From assembly GCF_905163445.1 (NCBI RefSeq), contig NC_053204.1, positions 4,223,501-4,287,500 on the forward strand: a DNA stretch of 64,000 nt, given 5' to 3'. The notes beneath the pieces are model-generated. The model saw only the letters and a list, made by a program, of their open reading frames with translations. It did no database searches and was not told the origin of the DNA. How positions within the stretch are numbered: position 1 is the first letter of the stretch; the number at the start of each line of letters is the position of its first letter. The DNA comes from Pararge aegeria. Its lineage: Eukaryota > Arthropoda > Insecta > Lepidoptera > Nymphalidae. This document shows positions 1 through 12,600 of this stretch, one piece after another. The position numbers and the translations under genes were made by a program.

Positions 1-309
1 AAATGACGATACATACCATTCTGGTAAACGACAGCCTGAATACAGGAGCGGGTCATTAAAGATCAATATATTCAATAGAATATAAATGATGGTAAATACA
101 ATTCTGGTAACAGCCTGAACCCAACATTGTGTCATTAAATATATTAACGATTGAGTTTCTTGACGGCTCTTCTCGGTGGAATCTGCTTTCCGAATCGGTG
201 GTAGAGTCACTACAAACAGACTGACTTGACGTTTCAAAAGTGATTAATGTTTGTTGGACAGTTAAAAATTTTACAAATCCATTTTAGCCCAATGACAGCC
301 CAATCCCAA

Positions 310-592
310 CAGTGGGCCATTAATTAAATAAATAAATATACTACGACAATGCACACATCGCCATCTAGCCCCAAAGTAAGCGTAGCTTGTGTTATGGGTA
401 CTAAGATAGCTGATAAATATTTTTATGAATATAATACACATAAATACTTATAATATACCAAGGTTAAGATAAACACCCAGACACTGAAAACATTTATGTT
501 CATCACACAATATTTTTTTTCCAGTTGTGGGAATCGAACCCACGGCCTTGGACGAAGAAAGCAGGGTCGCTGCCCACTGCGGCTGTCCAAAA
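310..592 (-). mobile_element. tRNA-derived SINE, family A
   Basis: The head (on the minus strand) has A-box-like and B-box-like (GGGTTCGATTCCC) RNA polymerase III promoter elements, then a shared body and an A/T-rich tail with AAATA repeats. The same sequence recurs at least ten times in this window. The resemblance is to common lepidopteran SINEs; I do not assign a database name. Confidence 0.82.
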
Positions 593-1734
593 TTAGTTCG
601 ACAGTTTAAAAGACGGCAAATACAGTTTAGGTAAATGACAGCCTAAATATAAGAGTAGTTCACCCAATTTTGCTGAATCACACACTAAACAAATCAGTGG
701 TACATTAATAAACTTTATGAACAATTTGTTTAATAGGTAAGTAAAATAATGAAACATATTATAAATCATACGACAGTTTAAAGCCAACAGTGGTTTAATA
801 ACAAGATTGGTGATAAACTTTTTTGGTGGATAAATGATGACGAATCCAATTTAGGTCAATCACAGCCTAAAACCAACCGTTTTTTTTCTGTGGTTAATAT
901 TTGTTCGATTTCGAATTATGACAAAACCGCGGCCTAGGACAGCCTACAAACTCAACAATTAATGACTACCGCTAATATGCAAATAAAAACAAATCGAGTT
1001 CTGGCAAATGACATTTTCATGATATTCGCTAACTTTTTAAGCTCATTTCGTCACCAAGATAGCGTGATATACATACTGTCAAGGAGGCCTTTTCGCTCCT
1101 GAATTATTTATGATATTAAAGCAACTTTATTTACCACACAACTCAAAATTACTTACGCAGCCTACGTGACGCCCGTGGCGATATTTACCCGACGAGCTTG
1201 TTCTCATGTTTCTAAATTAGCCAGAGTATCTTGGTAGGCTATATTTTAAAGTCAATTGTTTTTTAGAAATAGTCTTATCTTATTCCTGTATTATTATGTG
1301 TTGTACAATAAAAGTGTATTCATTCATTATAATTAAATTCTTTATTGCACACACAAAAACAAAGTGAAAAACAATAGATAAAATAAAAAAGTAATAAAAA
1401 ACTAGTTAAGGTGTGCTGTGGTTTGGCCCTTCAGAGTTCTGTGTTTTCTAATTCAGACAACCTTTCAGGTATTCAGGTATCTTTTAAACGAGAGTGAATA
1501 GGCATCTTCTAGGCAAGCGCGTCCCAACTTAGGCCACATCAACACTTTCCATCAGGTAAGATTGTGCTCTAGCGCTAGTCTATTAGAGTTAACAAAAAAA
1601 AACGCGCACGAAGATAATTAAATGTAGAGAATGATGTTAATATCAAATAATAAGCTGCCACACTAATATGTTGTCCAAGAAAAAAAAAATTATATCCCTC
1701 GGAATATGTTTTATTCATCACCATGATCATATCA

Positions 1735-1935
1735 ACTCATTTCCGGTCCATTGCAGGAAGTGGCGTGTAGAGGGTATGCATATGTAAAATGAAGAAAATC
1801 ACTCCATCCAATTGCAGTACGTACGAGTAATAAATACTTGAGGGTAGGCTTTTTATAACTCGTCCTGGAGTTTTTTTTTTTCATTTTATATATGCCTCTC
1901 ACTGGCTGCAGGACACGAGTCTCCCACACATGAAC
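1735..1935. mobile_element. Decayed copy of the 13371 fold-back element
   Basis: Shares agtggcgtgtagagggtatg, aatgaagaaaatc and taaatacttgagggtaggc with the 13-kb element, but the arms have diverged. Confidence 0.65.
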
Positions 1936-1939
1936 AGGG

Positions 1940-2160
1940 TTCAGGTTTTTTTATATTTTTAGAAAATTAAAATATCACTTGCTTTAACAGTGAAGGAAAA
2001 CACCGTGAGGAAGGCTGCATGCCTGTAAGTTCTCGATAATGTTCTCAAAGGTGTGTGGAGCCCACCAATACACACTGGGCCAGCGTGGTGGACTACGGCT
2101 CTAGCCCCTTCTCATTGTGGCATCTGCCCTGTTACAGTGGACCGAAAGGTCGGAGTCGGT
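1940..2160 (+). mobile_element. SINE family C
   Basis: Body of a third short repeat (atatcacttgctttaacagt, gtgaaggaaaacaccgtgag, gggccagcgtggtggactac). The promoter-like head is missing in this copy. The family occurs at least eight times here. Confidence 0.7.
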
Positions 2161-2215
2161 TCTGTTTTCACAAAAAAAATTAGTTGTGTAAAATTTTGAT
2201 TTTTTTAAATTAAAT

Positions 2216-2420
2216 ATACATATAAAAAATTTCGGAACAGACAGTATTTGAACCTGCGACTTTCTGGCAATCGCAGCCTGAGCGCTTTCTCCAATTAAGC
2301 TACGGCTCTCTTACCGTTGATGCCGAAATTACTATATGCCTAGCACATCAGAAAATTTTATATGCATGTTTAATTTATAAAAATTGACAATTCCTCCAAG
2401 TGTAGGTAAAAACACTTAAA
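2216..2420 (-). mobile_element. tRNA-derived SINE, family B
   Basis: Reverse copy of a second SINE family: on the minus strand a tRNA-like head (gagagccgtagcttaattgg, then gcaggttcaaat) and a body ending in gtgtttttacctacacttgg. Four more copies occur in the window. Confidence 0.75.
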
Positions 2421-3957
2421 AAAAAATCATAAATTTTTATTGTTTACAGAATGTAAATTTTCAAGCCATAAACTAACTAAGAGTGAGTTTCTACAGAATT
2501 TAATGGAAAATCGAGACCAGTTCAGTTGCACACTTCTAATAGGTATTATAAAAAGTGAAAAGAACACTCTCGATGGATATTTCTAAGAACCAATCTTTAT
2601 ACTTACGTACTTACCTTTTAAATTAGCTTGTGTAGCAGATTCACCCTCTTCAAGAACACACCCTGTAGATTTAAGCCGATGGCGATATAATTATCCATTC
2701 CGAGCCCAGACGAGGTTGTTCTCATGTTTCTAAATTAACAAGACATTTCTTGGTAGGCAACTTAGAACATTGTTCGTGATGATTTTAAATTTGAATTAAA
2801 AGATCTTGTTATTCAAAAAATAATGTATAAATTTAAAATTCAAGAACGCCCGTCTTTCAAAGTGTACATTATTTCACTAGTCAAGACCTTTCATTTGGTA
2901 ACCATATTAAGGAATTTAAAAAAAAATACCATATTATGAAAATGACAACAATTATTCATTTTAAAGTCAACATCTCCTGAGGATGCTCCGGTTTCGGAGC
3001 GAGACATTGCCGAGGATCTGTTTGGTGTAGAGTATACGGATTGAAGAAATTATAAATTACACCATACAGATTCCCCTGCTGTTCGCGGAGTATAGCAAAT
3101 TAAGTTTAATTTTCATAATATATTATGGATTTCTGCACGCCTGCTTCTATCCAATATCCAATAGTAATTTACCATTTCTTGGTGCGGCCATTTTGGTTTT
3201 GAAATTTGTCATAGTGTATATATTTTACTAGTCAAGCCCTTTCATTTGATACCCATATTGAGGGATTAAATACGTCATCCGCCATCTTGTGGCGGCGTCC
3301 ATCTTGGACCGATTTTCATCACACATAGCTAAGAACACTCCCGACTAATTCGCCTTTGAAACTATAAAAAACTTAATCAAAATCGGTTCATCAGTTTGGG
3401 AAATTTTGAAAAAAAAATCTCGATTCGTTCGTATGTCTGTCCGTGCAGTGTGTTGGCGGTAGATCAGAACACAGTTGTAAACACCCCTACAAGGCGACTA
3501 AGGGATACAACAGAGCAACAGCATCCTCGGTGCCACTACCACAATCTACTGCGATCGACAAAATACTGCTTATGCTGGTGATTCTGGAAATATCTCCTGC
3601 TGGAAAAGGTCGTTAGTCCAGCAGTTATAGGTTATTGATAATGTATGTCTGATACATGTTAAAGCTATGAATTCACTTAAATTCCTCTGGGAAGTATTTG
3701 TTTAAAATGACAATTTCTATAAAATACCTTGACGTCCTAAAGATAACAAGTATAATTCTAAAACAAAACTTCTATAATATCAAAATAACACTGCGTTATG
3801 TTATTATAGTAAGCCTCTATTTTCCACAAAATATCGTTTCGGTACTCTAAATTCGAGCCAGTCAACTTTGTTGAGTTCGGTTACTATAGCTAACTTTGAT
3901 AAATAAATAAGAAATCCTGTTTTTCTTTCAAGAAAAATGTTAAAAGTAACTATTCTA

Positions 3958-4035
3958 AATGCCTCGTTGGTATAGTGGTTAGCATTTTCCGATACGGATC
4001 ATTAGGTCCTAGATTCGAATCCCGGGTCGGGCCAA
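3958..4035 (+). mobile_element. tRNA-like SINE head, family E
   Basis: Reads ctcgttggtatagtggttag with an A box and gattcgaatccc as B box, resembling a tRNA-Asp or tRNA-Gly 5' half, but the anticodon arm does not fold properly and the sequence recurs at 20276-20345. I therefore call it a SINE head, not a working tRNA gene. Confidence 0.6.
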
Positions 4036-4057
4036 ATTATATCAGGTAATCTATGAT

Positions 4058-4237
4058 TTTTTTGACGGCCCATTGGCGCAATTTGCAGCGTCCCTGCTTT
4101 CTGAGTCAACGGCCGTGGGATCGAGTCCCACGACTGGAAAATGTTTGTGTGATTAACATGAATGTTTTTCAGTGTCTGGGTTTTTATATACATATATTAT
4201 AAGTATTTATTTTTGTCGTAGAATATTTATTATTTAA
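4058..4237 (+). mobile_element. tRNA-derived SINE, family A (truncated)
   Basis: Head and first half of the body are present (gacggcccattggcgcaatt onward to gtattta); the middle segment with the alternating ACAAGCTACGC block is missing, so the copy is internally shortened. Confidence 0.75.
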
Positions 4238-5367
4238 TTTTTTTATTTATTGAGGATGAGGATGATATTTGACCGGGTTTTCCAAAATAAAAGTACTTTT
4301 ACACATATAAATTACATTTATTTCTTTAAAAGAAATGAAAACTATCACGAAAAGTATTTTTTTAACAATGACGTAATATTTTGTTTTACACTATATCTGT
4401 TAAATTTTAATACAAACATAAAAAAAATCAATTCTTTTTAAATTAATTTAATTTTCAAACGTACATTTCAATTGGTTATTTTTATAATTTTAGAGTCAGA
4501 ATTTGTATGACAAAGAATAATCTTTATGACATTTTAATCGTAATTACATTTTATGACGTAAAAAAAAGACACCTCTTCATACAAGAACTCCAGCTTAATG
4601 TCACAAAAAATGCAGTGACGCCTGTTGACTTCACGACATAAGTAAAGAATTCTTAATCAATATTTTGTCACTTAAATGAACTTTTTTTGTTCCACTACAA
4701 GTGGAACTTGGTAACCCTTAACTGCAATCTCACCACTGCTCCACGGAGGTCGTCAAAAAAGTTCACAATATTGATTCAAAAAAAATAATCAGATGTTACA
4801 ACAAGAATATAGCAACAAAGTCAAATCCTACAGCATTATGTGAGGAGAAATTGGATATAAAAAAATACACATAAACACGCTTTTACAATTAAAAACATTG
4901 CAATAAGTACAGTTTATTAACTAAAAATATTATCTTAATAGTAAAGGCGATTTTCCACTACCATCGTCACCGAGAACTTAAAGACGTACTAACATAACAC
5001 AAAGTTATTTGCAACGGGGGTTCTAAGAAATCATCCTTAAAAAATACATCACTAATACTCGAATATGAGAAAATATTTATTACAGTTTTCAGTACACACA
5101 ATTTTCTAAAAAAAAATCTTCTTTATATATTTTTATAGCCAATTCAACATTTTTTGTCTTTGCTTTGTCGTTTAAAAATCAATTTTATATAACCTTTATA
5201 CTAATTAATGAAAAAAAAAGCAAATACATAGCGCAGATTTAGAAAGGACAAAAAAAAATTAGGTACAACAACGACAGTGTCTTTAATGTAACTTAAGTTA
5301 CTCTGAATCTAAATTAATACTTTATTTTTCTTCCCACCCATTCGATTTTTTTGTGCGATATGATTGT

Positions 5368-5415
5368 TTAATACCACCGCCGCAGCGCGCCGCTGACACT
5401 AGATATAGGATCCTT
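5368..5415 (-). CDS. Weak candidate for the terminal exon of the Sidestep-like gene
   Basis: After tgtataag the minus strand reads KDPISSVSGALRRWY then TAA. It begins in phase 0, as needed after the micro-exon. Against it: the acceptor has a poor pyrimidine tract, and a diverged copy of the same stretch with flanking similarity occurs at 12169-12219 inside another intron. A dispersed repeat would explain both, so this is a candidate only. Confidence 0.22.
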   Translation of the reverse strand, partial: KDPISSVSGALRRWY

Positions 5416-6362
5416 CTTATACACCAAACTATTCATTTTGTTATCTTATTTTTTTTTGTTTATTAATATTTACCAATGAATAGTAGCTATGTAATTTTAA
5501 TTACTTGACATGACATTTACACTGATATATAAGCATGTGAATGTGTGCGTGAAGTATTGCTTTAATATTACCCAGTAATTGATTTCATGACCTTCTAATA
5601 TACCTACAACAGCTGTTTTGGTTGACATGTTCATCAGCAAACTATAGTTAGAAACAAAGGTTTTCATTATTGTGTATACAGTATTGTACCCCGTATCCAA
5701 TATGTTAACAAAACGTTTGTAAAAAATCAGTTATTAAGAATGTGCGTGTCCAAAACGAGTAATATTAGTTACATTTTACTTTGTCACTATAGTGTTTCGA
5801 TAGTCGAAAACGACCTCACAATTGCAAGCTTGCGATTTATATAATAAGGGCAGTAAACTTTTTCTGAAATGATTTCGTTTCTCGATGTCGATGGTGATGG
5901 ACAAACGCTCTAAGGGTGATAACACACGATCCGATTCGACGACTTGTAACGAATGTTGTTTCGTTTGTAATAAGTGTCTTTACTCTTTAAGTCTAGTCGC
6001 AAACGTGACGATTTTTTTTTATAAAGCGCACTACTATAAACCGCATGCGGTTTTTCGCCGCATGGTTTTTTTTTTTCAGAGAATTATAGATACAAGAACA
6101 CGCTACTATGGGACTGATGTTAATGTTGCAGCCAAATTATATGCGCGTAGATTCGTTGTCGCGTTATCGCGATTAAACTTCGTGTGTGTCCTTCAGCGAA
6201 GTGCATTCGCCACACTCATAAAAAAAAAATGTGTAAAAACACATCTAATACATTTGATGAATTCCTTAATGACAAGGTAGATTGGAAGCAGCCAGCCTCG
6301 CTCTCAGATGAGACGGGAGATCCCGCAAGATAGAAAAATAATCGTAAATATTGATGTTGGAA

Positions 6363-6515
6363 AAAAGCAACTACTGAGTTTCTTGCCGGCTCTTCTCGGT
6401 AAAATCTGCTTTCCGAACAGGTGGTAGAGTCACTATAAATATACATACTTGACGTTTCAAAAGTGCTTATAAAGTAAGCCTACTTGAAATAAATGAATTT
6501 GAAATTGAATTTCAT
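6363..6515 (+). repeat. LINE 3' tail
   Basis: Contains gagtttcttgccggctcttc, gaatctgctttccga-type block, gacgtttcaaaagtgcttat and tacttgaaataaatgaattt, a widespread non-LTR retrotransposon end. Other copies lie at about 150-255 (+) and 27635-27780 (-). Confidence 0.7.
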
Positions 6516-9500
6516 ATTACTTGGCATATCATAGCAATTTTCGATACGCAGACAAAACCGCGCGGTTTTTCATCAACCTTATGATTTATTCATTGGATTT
6601 ATCTAACACTAGCTCTTATACTAACTTCCTTATTGGTGTTAAGCTAGCATGTTGACTCCAGAACTCGATTCTCTGGGTTCGAATTTCGGATACGTCGAAA
6701 ATTATTAGGTATTGAACGGTTACAAAATTCTCAATATCAGCGTATAGTTAGTTACCCGGTTCACTAACTTTTCCAACAGTTACTAAATCATCCCCATACC
6801 AATTATGCGATGAGTTGACAACTGTCGTTATCAAAGTATGCATTTTATATGAAGATGAGTTTGCCATTTGATGGAAAAGTTAGAGAAACGAGCAACAGAC
6901 CAGACCGGAGTAAATGCAGAAATTATTATTCCCCAAACTGCCTTTGCAAGGGCAGCTGGGACCTCTCACTTATAAGTTCAGGTCTATGGAAGGTCGCCAG
7001 TTAAACGAGTTTCATTATTCAGCCATTGGTATAGCCCAGGTAGGAACTCCCTACAAAATTTCATCATATCAAGAGCCTGGCATGCACTACTGGACTTTTA
7101 TCCGACCTTTTATAAATGTAGCTAACGAAATAAATAAAATATTGACTCCAGTACGCCAATTTTGACGCAGTATCTGTTGCTGCATTGCTTTTCTGTTAGC
7201 ATATCCATGGATTGAATTTGCATAGAAGATCAATCTTTCGATATTCACACTGAACTGGATTTTAATCTTGGATTCTGGTCGTATATGAATAACCGCCCGC
7301 GGTAGGAAACTGTTGCGAGCCACTAAGAGCAGTTTAATTGTAAAATAGGCTGTTATCGGCCTCAAGTATCGTACGCAGCTATCTTAATTAAAAATCGGTC
7401 CGTTTGCGCATAGACTTTTTATTGTACTTAAACGAATTGGTAATTTTTAAACTTCCTGAGAAGCTCTTGTTTTCTCTTACAATAATATTTAAGGCAAGGT
7501 TGAAATCGCTGCGTCCATTTTGCGTTCTTCACGGCTTCCAATATTGCGTCTAGCATGCGAAACGCGTTCGGGCATGTCTTCTGTAGCCAGCCTTAGTACC
7601 GATGTGCTCGCTAGAAGTAGAGGATGCGTTTTCGCATATCAACTCTATACCGTCAAAATAAATTGGCTTTATGTGAGTCGTCTTAAAATGGCAAATCCTG
7701 TACATCCGATTTTGATTTTACAAACTTTCTGCCAAAAGCCCTAGGTAAAGAATTGTAGGCAAAGAGCTTAGAGCAATATTAATAAGATCCATTTTACTTT
7801 GATGTTTAAGTAGTTCTATTCTCTAAAACGATTCCCCAATTGCGAGCGAGCAAGTCTTGTACTAAGACATTAGACACGCGTGTTTTATTTGAAAATGGCC
7901 GTACTTGAGCTTTATATATAACTAGCGGCCCCTCGCGACTTCTTCTGCGAATGAGTCAACCTTGAAAAATAGTCATAATTATTTTGTCGCGGGCTGCTTT
8001 TTAGAACTTTAAAAGAAGAACGAGCGTACCATCGGTAGATTAAATCGAATCGCTCACATAACGCAAACTTGGACGCCGCGAAGTTCGAAGGTTGAACGCG
8101 CAGTGTAGACCTCGCTTAAGGGATAATTTAGGAGACGCGATTTAACACAAAACGATTTATGTGACTGACATATCCCACTAATACCTGATTGTAGAACTCA
8201 AAAGTTGGCTTGTGTAAGACGCTCCTTGCACCATTTGTCTAACTAAAGGCGTTGGTGTTATGATATTTAAGCTTAATTTGTCAAGTCAAAAATTGTCCGT
8301 CTTAAATCGCGTCTAATTTCGAACAAAACTCTAATACAAATAAAATTCTTATCTATTATGGCAACATTGTCTATCAATTATTATTTATCTGTACATCAAT
8401 AACCTTTAACTATTTACAATAAATATATACAATTTTACAACAACAATAATGTTTTTTTTTAATATGCAATTTTCATATTCATGTCCTTTTTGATTAATAA
8501 AGATATTTATGCCAAAACACAATACAACATCCCACACGATCACGCAACGCCACGCGTGTTCAGTCAAATCAAATCGTATTGAATTCCACGAGAAATTCCG
8601 CAATGATCACTTACCTTAAATTTGCCAGGTAAATCGAAATGGTGCAATTTATAATTTCTTCAATATATTATATACACCAGATCTTTCAAAATGCACGTTT
8701 ACTTTATAACAGTGCGATATAGATACATAAATAAAAAAATGGGATATTGGTACAGTGTCAAACCAAATACTAATATTATTTGACTCAACACGCGTTACGT
8801 CAAGTTAGATGTTGCAAATGTGTCTCCGGCATTATAATAAACAATCGATAAATTACCTATACTATTAAAATCTCAGTCTTAAGCCGTTAGAAAGAAGTTA
8901 AGACAACAGTTATTTATATTTTTAAGCGCAATTGACATTAATATTCTCATACATTTTCACGATAAATATGTTATACATTTCAATGGATATATTTGTAAAC
9001 ATTCATTATATCCATTTTCGCAAGTTTACATTTATTGTGCATTCCTTATAGTCCAAGAGCTGATGGCAAGTTTAGAGAAGGTATTAAGGCAATTTGAAAT
9101 TCGAAAACCTTGTATTACATTAATTTGATTGAATCTGATTGTGGTACAATTTCAAACGCACTTCCAGTGTATCAAACTTAGAAACTATTAAATGTATTTC
9201 CAATCTCATAATTCTACATCAGGGCTGCAACACTAACTTTGACAATAGGTATATATGTATATATATGGAAGAGTTGGTTTAAGCAAGAAGAAGAGCATTT
9301 GCATAAAAGTGTTGCAAAAATTGTATTTATCTATTGTTTTATTCTGCACTTTTGGTACTCAGTCAGAAGCGTTTTGCTTTCTCGTTTCTAGCACGCACCA
9401 CATCGATTTGGAACATCTGGTTCCTATTAACAAATAATTTAATATCGACACTATCAAATCCAGAGTGATCAAGGAATAATCAGAATTAATCAGATGGTCA

Positions 9501-9585
9501 GATTATCAGATGGTCAGATGGTCTAACATTAAAAAAAATACAAACGAATCTTAAATTGATGCACTACTTTTTTTCCCAAACTCAC

Positions 9586-9607
9586 CATCGGCTCTTCAGC
9601 TATAACA
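9586..9607 (-). CDS. Sidestep-like exon s: 22-nt micro-exon
   Basis: A 22-nt segment after a strong acceptor (gtgcttttgcag) and before GTGAGT. It supplies the one base needed after the phase-2 end of the previous exon (AG|T, serine) and reads VIAEEPM, ending in phase 0. Reading through its donor gives a stop near 9533, so a short retained-intron C-terminus is an alternative. The site quality and phase fit are the evidence; the sequence is too short to recognise by family. Confidence 0.5.
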
Positions 9608-12600
9608 CTGCAAAAGCACAAACATGGCTGTCATGCCAGTCACTGCCAGCCAGCCATGCCAGTGACGCTGTCACTTGCCATAATGTAAGCCTGTATATTT
9701 TATTGGTTAAACACTTACAACTTTTACATTTTTAATTATTACAATATTTCACATATCCTTGTAAAAGTTTAACCAAGACAGGACGAATAAAATAAAACTC
9801 AGTTCCATTGAAATAACCTATCAAAATAATCATATTATTTAAGAAACTTAATAGGGAAGGACACTTTTGTAACATATTCTTTTTATATCTATTAGGATCA
9901 ATAAAAACAATTGCTTCCGAAATTAGCTGATTGCGAAAAGAGTATATTGTTATTTTTTTTTTTTAAGTAATTGTCCATTTTTTTTTTGTCACTAGCTCAC
10001 GTTATGGGGAACTACATTTTGGTTTCTAAATAGTGGTCGGTACGGTCTCACCTGCCCTCGTGCTTTTCATCCGTTGGCCTGGCGTTGGATTCCGTTGGTT
10101 TCAGGGCGCTGGGCTTTGTTTCAAGCTGCGTCGTAACTGGGAACAAACACAATACATTATTATACTCTCCTTGAAGCGGTTATAGCCATTGGGTAATGCG
10201 ACTTCCCTTTCGGGGGACCGAATTCGAGCCCCGGTAACTCTGAACTTTTCGGAGTTAGATTTTTTATTTCAGTAACTAAATATCACTTGCTTTAATGGTG
10301 AAGGAAAACTTCGTGAGGGAACCTTCATACCTGAGAGTTCTCCATAACGTTCTCAAGGTCGTGTGAAGTCTACCAATCCGCAGTTGGCCAGCGTGGTGGA
10401 CTACGTCCTAAACCCATCTCGGGTCGGAGATGGGTTGCCAATCTTAGAACAACAATCTTAGTAATCGTTGGCAACTCCCTTTATATGATTTTGAAAATTG
10501 GCTTTCTTAAAAGGAAGCAGCGAGCAGACTGTGAGAAACGTGGTCGTGGCCTCATAAAAAGGGTCAGAGTCACTCAGCGGGTGATGGAGTCATGTTGGGA
10601 GTATCTCTACGTGATCAAATCAGAAATGAGGAGATCCGAAGAAGAACCAGAGTTAGCGACATAGCTCAGCGAGTCTTGCTGCCTGTGGGCATACTCTCTG
10701 AAAACTTACAACGCTCTCCGATTACAATATAATAATTCATTGAAGGTGTTGATGAAGCTGCCCCGCTTTTGTAGCGCATCAGGGATGTTTGTGGAAGCGA
10801 CTGGACTGCTTCTATACCACAATGCGCTAAAGATGTGGCTCTCTGGTGCGAAGGTAGTGGGGGAGTACCAACAGCATCCTGTAGATGATTGCTGGCACGT
10901 TGGACTGCAGGTATGTGAGCCCCTTCTGTGCTTTCTCAAATGGATTGAAGCGGCAGTGATCGCATATTCAAATATTTTGTATAAATATTTGTTTATTATT
11001 TTTTAATTATCTTTTAATTATACAGAAATAATGTCATAATGTTTTATTAATAACAAATAATATGAGCCTTGATTTTTTTTTTTTTAACCTAAAACTAGGC
11101 CTGAATATATTTCCAATTAGAAAAGACATAATAACTATTATAAAATAAAGAAATAAATTATTATTGAATAAATAAACTAAATATATTATTAAATATATAT
11201 ATAAAAGGCAGAGGTGAATGACTGACTGACTGACCTATCAACGCACAGCTGTAACCACTTGATGGATCAGGGTGAAATTTAGCACACAGATAGTTATTAC
11301 AACGTATAGGCATCCGCTAAAAAAGAGTTTTTGAAAATTCCAACCCGAAGAGGGATAGTTGAAAGTTTGTAAAAAATCCTTCATTTATCAATTTATTTTT
11401 CAAGTTAATTCCATGAAACTTCGATTTTAGGTTTTCGATTAAAAAAAAATCGTGTTTCACCAATTTTAAAAATTCCAACTCCAAAGGCATCAAATAGGAG
11501 ATGAAAAATTATATGAAAGTTTCTGATGTTTTAATTAATCTACGTTCATATTTTTATATTAGCAGCAAGATCTTAAACCTTTGTAGTTAAACTTAACGTG
11601 AGCGAAGCCGCAGGTAAAAGCTAGTTATTAATATATAAACAGACTATAGAGCTTTCAAAATGGGAACTTTAATTAAATAAATAAATAAATAATATTACGT
11701 GCTAATGGACATAAGCGTTTTGAAACTTCGCCTATCAAACGTACATAGCGACAAAGTGGGCACGTAACAAATTCAAACAATACCACTAAATTCGGACATT
11801 ACCTTCAAACTTTCAGTTCCACATTTACTCAACTCTCCGGGCTATTGTATTGTGGAATCTATTTGTAACTTAGTTCGATGAACTTATATAGCCTTCTATT
11901 TTAAACATTTGTACAACCAACTTTTAGTTGTTTTTGTAGGTACATTTCAATTCGCATATAGAAAGAGGTAGTGCAAAACGATTATACAGTGATTTTTTGT
12001 CAGTCATCAACAACTTCTGTAATCACTCCGATTTAAAATAACTCTGAGTAATTTTCAAAATAATTGAAGTCTACTGTGATGAAATTTCAGTTTTTAAAAA
12101 GGAAGTAGCTGATGAAATGAAGTATATATTTGAATTTCTTTCTATTGCATGAAACCACGGCAATTGGTTTAATTCACACCGCCCCGCACCTCGCCGCTGA
12201 CGATCGATATAGGACGCTTCTTAAAACAAACTGTTAATTTAATTTACGTAAATTTTTTTGTTCTGTTTGAAGATAAAATAATTCACTGATTCTATACAAC
12301 TAAACCCTTTATTGCATTTGGTGATAAGTGATGATACAGTCTAAGCTGGTAACGGGCTAACCTGTTTGGACCTTGGGGTATAGCAGTTACATTAGCCCCC
12401 CGTGCCCCTAATCCATTTTTATGCGACATCGTACCGGACCTCTAAATCGCTTTGCAGCACGTCTTTGTGGCAACAATCCACAGCTGAAGCCTTTCACCAT
12501 AATTGGATCATAAAAATTCAGATTAATTTATATCCTTGATTGCCCCTGGCTGGAAACGAAACCGGAACCTCCCACTTAATAGAACACGATGTTAACCACT

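Larger units (their letters stand above)
1..9585. other. Region downstream of the micro-exon: repeats and unassigned DNA
   Basis: Holds SINEs (310-592, 2216-2420, 3958-4237), a family C piece (1940-2160), LINE tails (150-255, 6363-6515), a decayed fold-back (1735-1935) and copies of the gccatcttgtggcggcg repeat (3200-3440). Between 6650 and 9250 I see no recognisable gene. The open frames at 5885-6280 and 6914-7165 have no family signature. The end of the Sidestep-like gene should lie here or before position 1. Confidence 0.6.

Noticed and set aside
3958..4035. A working tRNA gene
   Set aside because: A and B box sequences are present, but the acceptor and anticodon arms do not pair well and the sequence recurs at 20276-20350; it is a SINE head.
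5885..6280. A 131-aa open frame on the + strand
   Set aside because: No family signature, several homopolymer runs, and partial inverted repeats near its ends (gataacacacga and tcgtgtgtgtcc); more likely a small DNA element than a gene.
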